Shown: positions 16,977-25,062, numbered from the stretch's first letter. The stretch: 64,000 bases of DNA from Polyangiaceae bacterium (GCA_020633235.1 JACKEA010000004.1:1-64000), one strand, 5' to 3'. Program-made: numbers and translations. Notes: generated by a model from the letters alone, not told the origin.

Positions 16977-17494
16977 GACTGACTGGTCGAAACGGATAGC
17001 GCGAGCATTGCGCCTCCGCCCACCACGGCGCCAATGGCCAACCCGCAGCCCGCGCAATTGGCATCTCCCTGATCGTCGCGCTTCGTGAGCAAGGTTCCTA
17101 TCAGGGCGCCGGTCGCGACGCCGAGCACTACCGCCACGATGACGCCTTCCGTGCGCCTGCCGTCCCGCTGCACCACTTCCACGCGCTCTACGCGGGAGTC
17201 GTGGATCCAGATGGGAGGTTCGCCCCCTTGTTGAACGACCAGCGTCTGGCCTCGGTGAAACGCGCGAAAAGGCGGTCGTAGTACGATCGCGTCGTCGTCG
17301 ATGAGCACCCGGGCCTCCTTGAAGTCACCCTCGATGTCGACGTCTTCGTCATCCAACGTGTGCACCTTCACGGGGGCGTCCCCCTCGCGGTGACGGTCGA
17401 GTCGTGCCAGCTGACGAGGCGATACCTCGGCGACGCGATAGCACCCCGACGCGAAGAACAGCGGCAAAGTAAGGATCAGAAAGCACCCCCGCAT
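16970..17494 (-). CDS. Lipoprotein with a C-terminal glycine-zipper membrane segment
   Basis: The 174-residue precursor has lipobox FASGC (Cys18). A soluble, acidic middle part (about residues 30-110) contains LIDDDAIVLRPPF and VERVEVV strands. The end (about 118-165) is hydrophobic and glycine-rich (VVLGVATGALIGTLL, then GLAIGAVVGGGAM), a glycine-zipper type hairpin. Similar small lipoproteins insert in or brace the outer membrane. It starts 39 bp downstream of the nucleotide-transporter gene on the same strand, so it may be the last gene of that cluster. The function is unknown. Confidence 0.65.
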   Translation of the reverse strand: MRGCFLILTLPLFFASGCYRVAEVSPRQLARLDRHREGDAPVKVHTLDDEDVDIEGDFKEARVLIDDDAIVLRPPFRAFHRGQTLVVQQGGEPPIWIHDSRVERVEVVQRDGRRTEGVIVAVVLGVATGALIGTLLTKRDDQGDANCAGCGLAIGAVVGGGAMLALSVSTSQSY

Positions 17495-17533
17495 TCCTTG
17501 ATCGTAGCTGAGCGCACGGCGCGCGCCAGTAGC

Positions 17534-18895
17534 TCAGGTGTCGGGCTTCGACTGCTTCTCGTGAAGCTTCTTGTTCTCGCGCAGGATGGCCACGGCGAGC
17601 ACCAGCCACAGCGCGACGAGGGCGATGTCCACACTGGCGAAGTGACGCACGCTCCAGGCGGAGAGCCCGGCGCCGAGGAACACGAGCAGCGCGGAGCTGA
17701 CGTCCCCCATGCGCACGAAGAAGGTATCGATGGCCTGCTTCGCCTTGTACTTCATGGCTCGCGTGGTCGGCAGCCACAGCATGTTGCGAACGGTGTTGTT
17801 CACCGAATAGTCCGTGGAGTTCTCCGCGATCTTGCCGACGAACAGGATGGCCAAGACGGGCGCGATGACCACGGCCGTGGCGTCCCCGAGGGCGATGAAG
17901 GGCAACACGAAGAACGCCACCTTGAGACCGCCGTGCTTGATCAGGCGTGACACCACGAGCGTTTGCAGCACCACGGTGCAGATGCCCACGTACAGGTAGA
18001 AGCGGTTGAACGTTGTGGTGATGTACTCCTTGGAGCTCGCCTTCGCCAGATCTCCCGCGGCTACGAGGGCGCTGGTGTGTTCCTTCACCAGGCGCCCCAA
18101 CATGTACTCGCCGTTGCTGTTCACGAACGTGAACACCACGCTGAAGGCAGCGATGAGAAGCAGATAGCGATTCTTGAACACCAGGCGAAAGGCGCCCTTC
18201 TCGATACCCTTCTTCTCCTGGGTGTCGTCTTCGTCCTGCTCGGTGGCGCCCTCCTTTCGGTGCGATTCCCGCGTGTGCACCACCTGAGTCAAGAACGCGG
18301 ATGCTGCCAGCAGCGCGGCGCTGAAGAGCAGCATCTGGTAGACGCCCAGGTGCAGCACCTCGAGCAAGAAGGCCGCGATGGCGTTGCCGGCCAGGGCGCC
18401 CACCGTCTGGCCTACGCCCAACAGGGGGAACAGCCGTTTGCCTTGCTCTTCGTCGTACAGGTCGTTGGCGAAGCTCCAGAACTGCGCCACGACCATCATG
18501 TTGAAGATGCCGACCCACAGATAGAACAACAGGCCGAGACGCGATCGCACGGCCGGGATCGAGCTTCCGAGCCAAAACAACACCAAGTGGGAGGCAAAGA
18601 AGAGCGTGACACCGACCACCAGGCGATTGCGCGGCAGGCGATCGGCGAAGCGCGCGTAGGCCGGCACGGCGAAGAGCAACGTGATCGCGATCGCGCCACC
18701 CATGTACGACTTGTATTCCGGGCCCGAGGGCATCACCAAGATGAGGCCTTCTCGCACCGGCTTGATCGCCAGGTAGGCCGTCATCAGCAGGAACACGTTC
18801 AGCGTGAGGAGCAGCGCGGTGAGCGCCTCCTTGGGGCGAACATCGGTGACGACGCCCAGGGCGCGCGACAGGAGCGTGGGCTCTTGCTCCGTCAT
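17534..18895 (-). CDS. ATP/ADP-translocase (Npt/Tlc) family membrane transporter
   Basis: The 453-residue inner-membrane protein has about twelve helices. Two regions match the Tlc/Npt nucleotide transporters: the N-terminal YLAIKPVREGLIL with a following GPEYKSY, and the FWSFANDLYDEEQGKRLFPL segment with LGVGQTVGAL (about residues 139-170), which parallels the FWQFAN...EEAKRF-x-PL-x-GLG hallmark. In chlamydiae and rickettsiae such proteins exchange ATP for ADP or import nucleotides; relatives in free-living bacteria are poorly studied. Charged Lys/Glu/Asp-rich residues (about 215-235) form the central cytoplasmic loop. The ATG overlaps the stop of the exported kinase-like gene (ATGA), so translation is coupled. 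Transport of ATP is an inference. Confidence 0.78.
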   Translation of the reverse strand: MTEQEPTLLSRALGVVTDVRPKEALTALLLTLNVFLLMTAYLAIKPVREGLILVMPSGPEYKSYMGGAIAITLLFAVPAYARFADRLPRNRLVVGVTLFFASHLVLFWLGSSIPAVRSRLGLLFYLWVGIFNMMVVAQFWSFANDLYDEEQGKRLFPLLGVGQTVGALAGNAIAAFLLEVLHLGVYQMLLFSAALLAASAFLTQVVHTRESHRKEGATEQDEDDTQEKKGIEKGAFRLVFKNRYLLLIAAFSVVFTFVNSNGEYMLGRLVKEHTSALVAAGDLAKASSKEYITTTFNRFYLYVGICTVVLQTLVVSRLIKHGGLKVAFFVLPFIALGDATAVVIAPVLAILFVGKIAENSTDYSVNNTVRNMLWLPTTRAMKYKAKQAIDTFFVRMGDVSSALLVFLGAGLSAWSVRHFASVDIALVALWLVLAVAILRENKKLHEKQSKPDT

Positions 18896-20580
18896 CCGGG
18901 CGCGTCGTGGTCAGCGGGGCGCTCGATGCCGGCGATGCGGTAGTCGTTGCCGCCCAGGTGATAGAGGTGAACGCGGAGCGGCCCTGGTGCGTGATCTCGC
19001 GAGCGCGCGCTGATGTCCAAGACGAGATACTCCGGGTGCTGCTTGCTGGCTCCCTTCACCGCCGGCAGCGCCACACACGCAAAGCGACCGCGCTCCTTCG
19101 TTGGCTGTGCCACTGTGGCCGGCGTCAGGGATTCCGACAACCATGCCCGGGAGGAGTAGCCGCGCGCGCTCGCGTCCGCCACGTGGGAAAGCACTGCGAG
19201 GTCCTCCACACACAGCTCGGCCTTCCCTTGCCGCACGCGAACCTTCGGCCACGAGAGCGGGCTCAAACGCGTGAGATAGCGGCGCAAGATCTTGTCGCGG
19301 CGACCGATCAGGATGCGCGTGAGCTCCGCCGTGAGCCCGGGTTCCATCTGCCCGGCCTCCACCATGGAGCGCACGTGAGCGTCGCTGAAGCGCGCCATGA
19401 TCCGGGCCATCCAGGCTGCATCCCGCTCGCGCTTGCGCACGAAGGCGGGATTTGGATACCCGGGCCGATACACGTTTGGATCAAAGGATTTTACGTCGAA
19501 ATAGCCGAACACGGGTCCGGAGGCGCCGAAGCGCGCCGTGTCCCAGGGCCGCTCGATGGTGCCCAGGGTGACGAGATCCTCGAGCACGTAGGGGAAGTCC
19601 AGATAGTAGGCGTGGCCAATGCGGCGCCCGAGCATCGGCGGCTCCCAGATGCTTCCGAAGCAATCGCCGAAGTCGATCACGTTGTGCCGTACGTAGCCGC
19701 GTCCGCCGTCCGCTATGAAGGTGGCGAGGGTGTTCTGCTCGCGAGAGTCGAAGTGATTGACCCAAGCGGCGAGCACCTCCATCCCCCGCAGCTCGCGGCG
19801 ATCCTCGTGGGGGATCACGTCGTTCGGGTCGTCGCCGCGAGTGCCCTGGTACGTCCACGGCCCGATGGGCTTGCCCTCCACGAACAGAGAGAGGTTCGCG
19901 CGGTAGCGGCCGTCCGGTAGCCGCAGCGCCATCTTGAACACCTTGTCGAGGTGCTTGTCCGACAGCGGCTCTTTCTCGCCTTCGTCGTTCTCCGCCTTCG
20001 CGTCCGGGGCGTAGCGCAAGATGTCGCGCTTGAAGTACACGATGCGATTGCAGGGTACGAAATACCCAGCGGCGTGATAGATGCGCGAGCCGATCACGTC
20101 CGCCGCGCTGGCGCGGGAGCCCTGGACCACACCGTCGAACTTCACCAGGTAGCGGTTGTCGTCCGGTCCCTTGATCAAGAATCCGGGATTGGCGCCGTTG
20201 GGCTTGGCACCGGTGACCGTCCACGGCTCCGTGGTCGACGGCATCGGCGCGACGCAGGGGCCTCGGGCCACCTGCTCGGGGGACATGCCGTAGCGGCCGA
20301 TGCGGTTCGAAAACCAGCTCGAGTCCGCCACCTCGTCCCAGGCGTTGACGTTCACCGCCGCTCCCGCGGGGTCCACGGCAAAGAAGCGAGAAATGGGGCG
20401 GAACACCAGCTGGTCGGCGCCGTCCCAGGCGAAGGGCGAGTAGTACTCTTCCGGCTTGTCCTCGAAGGGATGACGATCGGGATCCACCCACATCGCGTCT
20501 TTCAGCGGAAACTTCGCCGGCCCACCGCTGCAGCCCGCGAGCCCGAGCGCGACAGCCAAGAGCAGCGCTCTAGAAGCCAC
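18892..20580 (-). CDS. Exported lipoprotein with PI3/4-kinase-like catalytic motifs
   Basis: The 562-residue precursor starts at GTG 20580 and has lipobox LAGC (Cys17). The middle of the chain shows the motif order of a kinase fold. GFLIKGPDDNRYLVKFDG (Lys147) resembles the ATP-lysine strand. A helix follows (ADVIGSRIYHAAGY). Then come NHFDSREQN (Asp278, Asn283), matching the D-x4-N catalytic loop, and VIDFGD (Asp303), matching the metal-binding DFG. This order and the IDFG form are closest to PI3/PI4-kinase and HipA-type folds. The lipobox places the protein outside the cytoplasm. Its GTG overlaps the upstream barrel gene by 11 bp and its stop overlaps the transporter start. Kinase activity is inferred from motifs only. 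Confidence 0.62.
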   Translation of the reverse strand: MASRALLLAVALGLAGCSGGPAKFPLKDAMWVDPDRHPFEDKPEEYYSPFAWDGADQLVFRPISRFFAVDPAGAAVNVNAWDEVADSSWFSNRIGRYGMSPEQVARGPCVAPMPSTTEPWTVTGAKPNGANPGFLIKGPDDNRYLVKFDGVVQGSRASAADVIGSRIYHAAGYFVPCNRIVYFKRDILRYAPDAKAENDEGEKEPLSDKHLDKVFKMALRLPDGRYRANLSLFVEGKPIGPWTYQGTRGDDPNDVIPHEDRRELRGMEVLAAWVNHFDSREQNTLATFIADGGRGYVRHNVIDFGDCFGSIWEPPMLGRRIGHAYYLDFPYVLEDLVTLGTIERPWDTARFGASGPVFGYFDVKSFDPNVYRPGYPNPAFVRKRERDAAWMARIMARFSDAHVRSMVEAGQMEPGLTAELTRILIGRRDKILRRYLTRLSPLSWPKVRVRQGKAELCVEDLAVLSHVADASARGYSSRAWLSESLTPATVAQPTKERGRFACVALPAVKGASKQHPEYLVLDISARSRDHAPGPLRVHLYHLGGNDYRIAGIERPADHDAPG

Positions 20581-22036
20581 TGGTTGCTCCCAGCACGAAG
20601 CGTACGTTCTCCACTTCCGCGCCCTGGTCGAAGGTCTCCGTGCCGAACGCGAGCAGCGCTTCGAACACGTGGTCGCGGGAGCTCGAGGTCTTCAGCCCGA
20701 TGCCGAAGGACTGTCGGAGGAGCTTCGCTTCGAAGCCATCCAAGTGCTCGCCGAACACGTTGCCCACGGAGTAGTGCATGGCGCCGTCGATCCACACCCA
20801 GATGGGCCATTGGTACTCGAGCTGGGCGACGGCAGAGCTCCTGCCCAATAGCCGACCTTCCAGGTAGCCGCGCATGGGGCGATCTCCACCCAGGGACACC
20901 AGCTCCGTGAAGGGAATGTCCGTGCCGCTGTCGATGGGGTCGGCGAAGTCTCCGATCAAGGACAGGCTCACCACGCGCTGCTCGCCGGTCAGATCCAAGT
21001 ATCCGCCCAACGTGGCGCCGTACTTGAGCCAGTGATAGCGGCCCGGGGCCGTGGCGCTGGGCATGGGAGAATCACGCAGGCCGGTGGCATGCATGCCGCG
21101 CAGCTGGAGCTTCAATCCGCTTCCGGGCGGCGTGACCCAGTCGCTGCCTTCGGGTAGCTCGTCGGGCTTCTTCGGCTTGCGCGTGTCGAGCTCCGCCGTG
21201 ATGCCGCTCTCCAGAATCGTGTAGCCGTCTGCCAAGCCCGGCGGCTCCGCCAAGCGGCCGCGCGCAATGTCCGTGGCGAGCGTCTCTTCTTCGCAGCAGC
21301 CTTCGGTAGCATCGAAGCTCACGTCCCGCGCGGTGACGAAGGTTTCCAGCTCGCTCGAGCGCCACAGATCCGCGTGGTACAGAAAGCCGGCGCGCAGGCT
21401 GGTGGCCTGGAAGCGCGCGGGGGTGCTGCTGGTCTCCGGACCGATGCCGTAGAACACCCAATCCGAACGTCGTTCGAGCTCGGCGCGCATCGTCAAGTCC
21501 TGGTGCAGGCCGAAGTGGGTGCGGTTCTTCACGTTGAACAAGATCCAGTCCGGTCCCCAGGTGGCCGCGTGGGAGCGGAGGTCATTGTCCTTGGCGATGA
21601 AGTCGTCCCAGAAGAAGTACACGCCCACGCTCGGGCGGAACCCGAAGTCGATCAGTCCGGTGGGCACGATGCCGATGTTGTCGTTGGGGCCAAAGGTGAA
21701 GAAGTCGAACACCTTGGGGACGACCTTCTCCTTCTCGATCACGGTGACCAACGCTCCGAGCGGGCGCCGCACCACGAACTCGCTCACCACGTATGCGGGC
21801 GACAGCAGCACCCGTGGCACCCACAGCAGCACGTCCCCCGCCGTCGTTTCGTCCGGCCGTCCATCGTAGTCCGGCACCGGACGCTTTTCGTCCGACGCGA
21901 TGGGCGCATCCAGTGGATGCCCCGGGTCACCCGTGATGCGCTTGCCGGAAGCATCCTCCCGCGGTTCGGCATCCGCTGCCCGGGTGGACAGACACGCCGC
22001 TCCGACCAAGAGCGCTGCGCACAGATGCCGATTCAT
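20570..22036 (-). CDS. Outer-membrane barrel of the BamA/TamA surface-antigen (D15) type
   Basis: The 488-residue precursor has a signal peptide (about residues 1-23) and no clear POTRA domain. The C-terminal half has amphipathic strands with the D15 hallmarks: RPMRGYLEGRLLG, a strand-six-like VRG equivalent near residue 390, AQLEYQWPIWVWIDGAMHY, SFGIGLKTSS and a final ...VLGATSGF ending in Phe as required for outer-membrane insertion. It may be a pore or a scaffold for the lipoprotein encoded next, with which it overlaps by 11 bp. Two internal Cys (CC near residue 247) are unusual for a barrel and lie in a predicted loop. Confidence 0.75.
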   Translation of the reverse strand: MNRHLCAALLVGAACLSTRAADAEPREDASGKRITGDPGHPLDAPIASDEKRPVPDYDGRPDETTAGDVLLWVPRVLLSPAYVVSEFVVRRPLGALVTVIEKEKVVPKVFDFFTFGPNDNIGIVPTGLIDFGFRPSVGVYFFWDDFIAKDNDLRSHAATWGPDWILFNVKNRTHFGLHQDLTMRAELERRSDWVFYGIGPETSSTPARFQATSLRAGFLYHADLWRSSELETFVTARDVSFDATEGCCEEETLATDIARGRLAEPPGLADGYTILESGITAELDTRKPKKPDELPEGSDWVTPPGSGLKLQLRGMHATGLRDSPMPSATAPGRYHWLKYGATLGGYLDLTGEQRVVSLSLIGDFADPIDSGTDIPFTELVSLGGDRPMRGYLEGRLLGRSSAVAQLEYQWPIWVWIDGAMHYSVGNVFGEHLDGFEAKLLRQSFGIGLKTSSSRDHVFEALLAFGTETFDQGAEVENVRFVLGATSGF

Positions 22037-22095
22037 GAACGCAGCTCAACGTAGTGCGCCTGTGGCTGGGGTGGCAAGCGTGGCCGCGTGCCTCG

Positions 22096-22548
22096 TTAGA
22101 CCTGACGTAACAGCTCGTCCAAGAACCGTGATTGAGCCGCGTTGATCTTTTTCCGCGCCGTTTCGACATCAAAAAAATCAGCGCGGTCCACCTCGGGGAA
22201 CGTGGCGCTTTTGCCACTCCGCGGGGGCCATTCCATCTCGAAGGTGTTGCTGGTGATGCCACCGGGATCGCAGTCGCCTTCGAAGGCCCAGGCGTGGACG
22301 ACCTTGCCGCTCTTCTGGGTGACCTTGCCGAGGGGCAGGTAGGGTTGGTCCGGCGCGATGCCCGTCTCTTCGCGAAACTCGCGCTGGGCGGCGGCGAGCA
22401 GCTCTTCCCCCGCCTCGGGCAGGCCCTTCGGAATGGACCACGCGCCGTCGTCTTTGTTCTTCCACAACGGGCCGCCGGGGTGCACCAACAGCACCTGCAG
22501 GGCGCCGTGGTGTCGGCGGTACATGAGCAGCCCGGCGCTGAGCTTCAC
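22096..22548 (-). CDS. Nudix hydrolase
   Basis: The 150-residue protein has a complete Nudix box, from GLPEAGEELLAAAQ into REFREETGI (about residues 40-62), matching G-x5-E-x7-RE-U-x-EE-x-GU. The N-terminal SAGLLMYRR and KDDGAWSIPKG flank the box as in NUDIX domains that act on dinucleoside polyphosphates or NTPs. The start is GTG 22548, sharing a GTGA with the stop of the ferritin-like gene, so the pair is translationally coupled. The longer open frame upstream is antisense and shadow sequence. Bases 22345-22366, encoding the end of the Nudix box, are identical to the window's REP-like repeat core. The substrate is unknown. Confidence 0.9.
   Translation of the reverse strand: MKLSAGLLMYRRHHGALQVLLVHPGGPLWKNKDDGAWSIPKGLPEAGEELLAAAQREFREETGIAPDQPYLPLGKVTQKSGKVVHAWAFEGDCDPGGITSNTFEMEWPPRSGKSATFPEVDRADFFDVETARKKINAAQSRFLDELLRQV
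22345..22366 (+). repeat. REP-like repeat core inside the Nudix gene
   Basis: Twenty-two consecutive bases (TTGGTCCG to CCCGTC) match the repeat core exactly on the plus strand, antisense to the Nudix gene. The 26-bp element differs only near its two ends. It encodes the ETGIAPDQ turn after the Nudix helix. Confidence 0.55.
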
Positions 22549-23213
22549 GGTGACTCTCCGAGCAAGGCTTCGGCTGCGGGGCGCACGACCTCGAGCCACG
22601 CGCGGCGGCGGACGGCGTGCAGCGCGCGGGCGTCCAGGCGGCCGTGGATCGCGAGGGCGTGGGCGTCGGGATCCGACGGGGGCTCTGCCTTGGCTCGGTC
22701 GGCGCTGCCGGCGCTGAAGGCGGCGAGCACCTTGGCACGCACTTCGGGGTCGCCGCGATCGAGCGCCCAGCGCACGAAGCTCCAGGCGAGCTCCGCGTGG
22801 ACGGACTCGTCGCGGGCGATGATCTCGAGGGTGGCGCGAACGTTCTCGGGCTCGGCGCGCTCGAGGGCGGCGCTGGCTTCGAGGGCCCCGAGGGTCTCGC
22901 CGATGCAGCCTTCCGTGACCGTGGCGGCGGCGATGTCCGAAAGGGCCAAGCTGCCGAGCACGTCGCCCGACATCGGCAAAGGGCCGGGTGTCACCGGGGA
23001 GTCGCGGTACTGGTTGGCCAAGCGAAAACAGAGCTTGGCGTGCTCGATCTCGTCGAGGGCGGCGCGGTGTGCCCCCGCCACCAGCGCGGGCGGGGCTGCA
23101 ACGGCCAAGAGCTGCAGCGCGAAACGCGAGAACGACGCGATGGACGCGTGCTCCAGCAGCGCATCCTGACTCCAGAGCTCGGCGAGCCGGCGCCGCAGCG
23201 CGGGCGAGGTCAT
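22545..23213 (-). CDS. Ferritin-like di-metal protein
   Basis: The 222-residue helical protein starts at ATG 23213. Two EH-type motifs are spaced as in ferritin-like carboxylate-bridged di-iron proteins: LLEHASIASFSRFAL with DEIEHAKLCF (about residues 17-60), and ETLGALEAS with RDESVHAELAW (about 105-145). There is no signal peptide, so it is cytoplasmic. ATGA overlap with the lipoprotein gene upstream and GTGA overlap with the Nudix gene downstream indicate a translationally coupled trio. Similar ferritin-like genes beside Cys-rich lipoproteins recur in Myxococcota; their role, in oxidative stress or metal handling, is not established. Confidence 0.8.
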   Translation of the reverse strand: MTSPALRRRLAELWSQDALLEHASIASFSRFALQLLAVAAPPALVAGAHRAALDEIEHAKLCFRLANQYRDSPVTPGPLPMSGDVLGSLALSDIAAATVTEGCIGETLGALEASAALERAEPENVRATLEIIARDESVHAELAWSFVRWALDRGDPEVRAKVLAAFSAGSADRAKAEPPSDPDAHALAIHGRLDARALHAVRRRAWLEVVRPAAEALLGESP

Positions 23214-23728
23214 GCCCAGTCGTTGCCGACGACGAGTGGCGCGAGGCGCATTTCGCCCGCCACCAACAGCGGGCGACCCGTGCAACCCATGGTGGAATAG
23301 GTGTAGCAGCAGGCGCCCTGAGTATCGGAATAGGGGGCGGCGGAATCGTGGTCGTAGGGGCCACCGAAGGTTCCGCAACCACAGCTGCCGGAACCGAGAC
23401 CCGTGATGCCGAGATCTTCGTAGGCGATCTGCGAGGCGTCGGGACAGGCGCCGCCGGGCACGTCCACGCAGCGGACGTTTTCGCAGCACGGACCCGTGAG
23501 CCCGCCGTCCCAGCTCCCGGTGCAGGCTGGGAAGCCTCCATCGGGGACGGTCAACGTGGGGTAGCTGACGTGGGCGTCCCCTCCGGAGTCCGTCTGCACG
23601 CCGGAGTCTTGCTTCGGGCTCGCACCGCTGTCGGTGTCGCCGCCGCAGCCAGCCGCGAGCATCACGGCGCCGGGAGCCGCAATGCGCAGCAGACGTGTAC
23701 GGAGATCGGCAAACGAGTGTTGGGTCAT
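23210..23728 (-). CDS. Cysteine-rich lipoprotein beside the ferritin-like gene
   Basis: The 172-residue precursor starts at ATG 23728 with AGGA nearby. A TTG ten codons upstream only lengthens the leader. The lipobox is LAAGC (Cys28). A Ser/Asp/Gly linker follows, then a cysteine-rich domain with PCCENVRCVD, ACPD, GSCGCGTF and ACCYTYSTMGC. Ten or so Cys could bind metal or form disulfides. The last strand, LLVAGEMRLAPLV, is hydrophobic. It is the first gene of the coupled trio with the ferritin-like and Nudix genes. It is probably an outer-membrane or periplasmic partner of that system; the function is unknown. Confidence 0.68.
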   Translation of the reverse strand: MTQHSFADLRTRLLRIAAPGAVMLAAGCGGDTDSGASPKQDSGVQTDSGGDAHVSYPTLTVPDGGFPACTGSWDGGLTGPCCENVRCVDVPGGACPDASQIAYEDLGITGLGSGSCGCGTFGGPYDHDSAAPYSDTQGACCYTYSTMGCTGRPLLVAGEMRLAPLVVGNDWA

Positions 23729-23814
23729 GAAGGAATCCTGTGTGCCAAGGTGGGTCAATTTCAGCAGATCGAAATGCCAGGAGCAAGCGGCGTGCCTGTC
23801 CTATGCTTGCGCTC

Positions 23815-24204
23815 ATGAAGCGGTTTGCATTCGTGTTGTTGGTCGTTGGGCTGGGCGCGTGCGCTGGGGGACAAGCGCCGGCCGCCAGCTCCACCCCGGA
23901 AAAACCGTGCGCGGCGGAAGGTCACGTCTCGGGCGCCCGCGCCAAATCCATGGTGAAGGATGGCGCCGTGCTGCTCGACGTGCGCACCCCGGAGGAATGG
24001 GGACAGGAGCACATCCCTGGGGCGGTGAACATTCCGGTGGACGACATCGACGGTCGCGCCAGCGAGCTCTCGAAGGACAAACCGGTGGTGACCTACTGCA
24101 AGTCTGGAATGCGCGCGCATCGCGCCGCCGAGGCCCTTCGGGCCAAGGGCTTCACCGTGTACGAGCTCGGCGGTATTGGCGACTGGGACACGACCGACTG
24201 TTGA
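23815..24204 (+). CDS. Exported rhodanese-domain lipoprotein
   Basis: The 129-residue precursor starts at ATG 23815, has lipobox LGAC (Cys16), and after a short linker carries one complete rhodanese domain: GAVLLDVRTPEEWGQEHIPGAVNIP, then VVTYCKSGMRAHRAAEAL. The active-site loop CKSGMRA is intact, so sulfur transfer is possible, but at the periplasmic face of a membrane. An ATG at 23803 in the same frame would add four residues. It starts 86 bp from the divergent Cys-rich lipoprotein gene. Exported rhodaneses are thought to act in sulfane-sulfur or cyanide handling; the substrate here is unknown. Confidence 0.82.
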   Translation: MKRFAFVLLVVGLGACAGGQAPAASSTPEKPCAAEGHVSGARAKSMVKDGAVLLDVRTPEEWGQEHIPGAVNIPVDDIDGRASELSKDKPVVTYCKSGMRAHRAAEALRAKGFTVYELGGIGDWDTTDC

Positions 24205-24258
24205 GCTCGCACTGCACCAGTTGCGAGAACGTGGATCCGCTCGAGATACTCCCCGCAG

Positions 24259-25059
24259 ATGAGTGAGCTGGACGAGTACCTCGCGCGTATCGAGTACGGC
24301 GGCTCGACCGCGCCTTCGTCCGAGGTGTTGGACGCCTTGTGCCAAGCGCACGTGACGCACGTCCCCTTCGAGAACCTGGACGTGCTCTTGGGCGTGCCGA
24401 TCTCGCTCGCGCCCGCTGCGCTGATGGACAAGCTCGTGCGCCGTCGGCGTGGCGGGTACTGCTTCGAGCACGTGATCTTGTTCCGCGAGATGCTCACGGC
24501 GCTCGGCTTCACCTCGGAGCTGTTGCTCGGCCGCGTGTACGCCAGCCCGGCGCTCACCGTGCCACCTCGAACTCACGCCCTGGTCCGAGTGCAGCTGACG
24601 AGCGGCGTGGTGATCGCGGATCCGGGCTTTGGTGGCCATGGTCCGCGCGGCAGTTTGCCGTTGGTCTCGGGCGCGTCAGTGCAATGCGGCGTCGAGCAGC
24701 ACCGCTTGGAGCGGGATGGCGATCGCTGGTTGCTCCACGGCGACATGGGCCAGGGAGAACGGCTATTGCACGCCTTCACCGAGGAGCGGCAGCACCCGAT
24801 CGATCTGGAAGTGGCCAATCACTTCACGGCGACACATCCCGCGTCCAAGTTCAAGAACACGCTGATGCTCCAGCTCGTCTTGCCCGACGGCAGAGTCAGC
24901 CTACATGGCAATAGATTGTCGGTGCGGCGCGGAACCAAGCTGGAGCAGAGCGACGTCGAGACACGTCGAGATCTCGCTCGCATACTGCGCGACGACTTCA
25001 CCCTCGACGTACCTCGAGTTTCGTCCTTGCGAGTCCCGGCAGTGCCCGGCTGGACGTGA
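24259..25059 (+). CDS. nat: Arylamine N-acetyltransferase
   Basis: The 266-residue cytoplasmic enzyme transfers acetyl from acetyl-CoA to arylamines or hydrazines by a ping-pong mechanism. The catalytic triad is visible: Cys68 in RRGGYCFE, His106 in RTHALVRV and Asp121 in IADPGFGG. HVPFENLDVLLG (about residues 34-45) is the other family signature. The length fits the usual 260-280 residues. It starts 54 bp after the rhodanese lipoprotein gene and ends 3 bp from the convergent VOC gene. Confidence 0.93.
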   Translation: MSELDEYLARIEYGGSTAPSSEVLDALCQAHVTHVPFENLDVLLGVPISLAPAALMDKLVRRRRGGYCFEHVILFREMLTALGFTSELLLGRVYASPALTVPPRTHALVRVQLTSGVVIADPGFGGHGPRGSLPLVSGASVQCGVEQHRLERDGDRWLLHGDMGQGERLLHAFTEERQHPIDLEVANHFTATHPASKFKNTLMLQLVLPDGRVSLHGNRLSVRRGTKLEQSDVETRRDLARILRDDFTLDVPRVSSLRVPAVPGWT

Positions 25060-25062
25060 ACG

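Noticed and set aside
22096..23894. Long open frames across the Nudix and ferritin-like genes
   Set aside because: They are shadow reading frames of the three short overlapping genes, with low-complexity Arg-rich composition.
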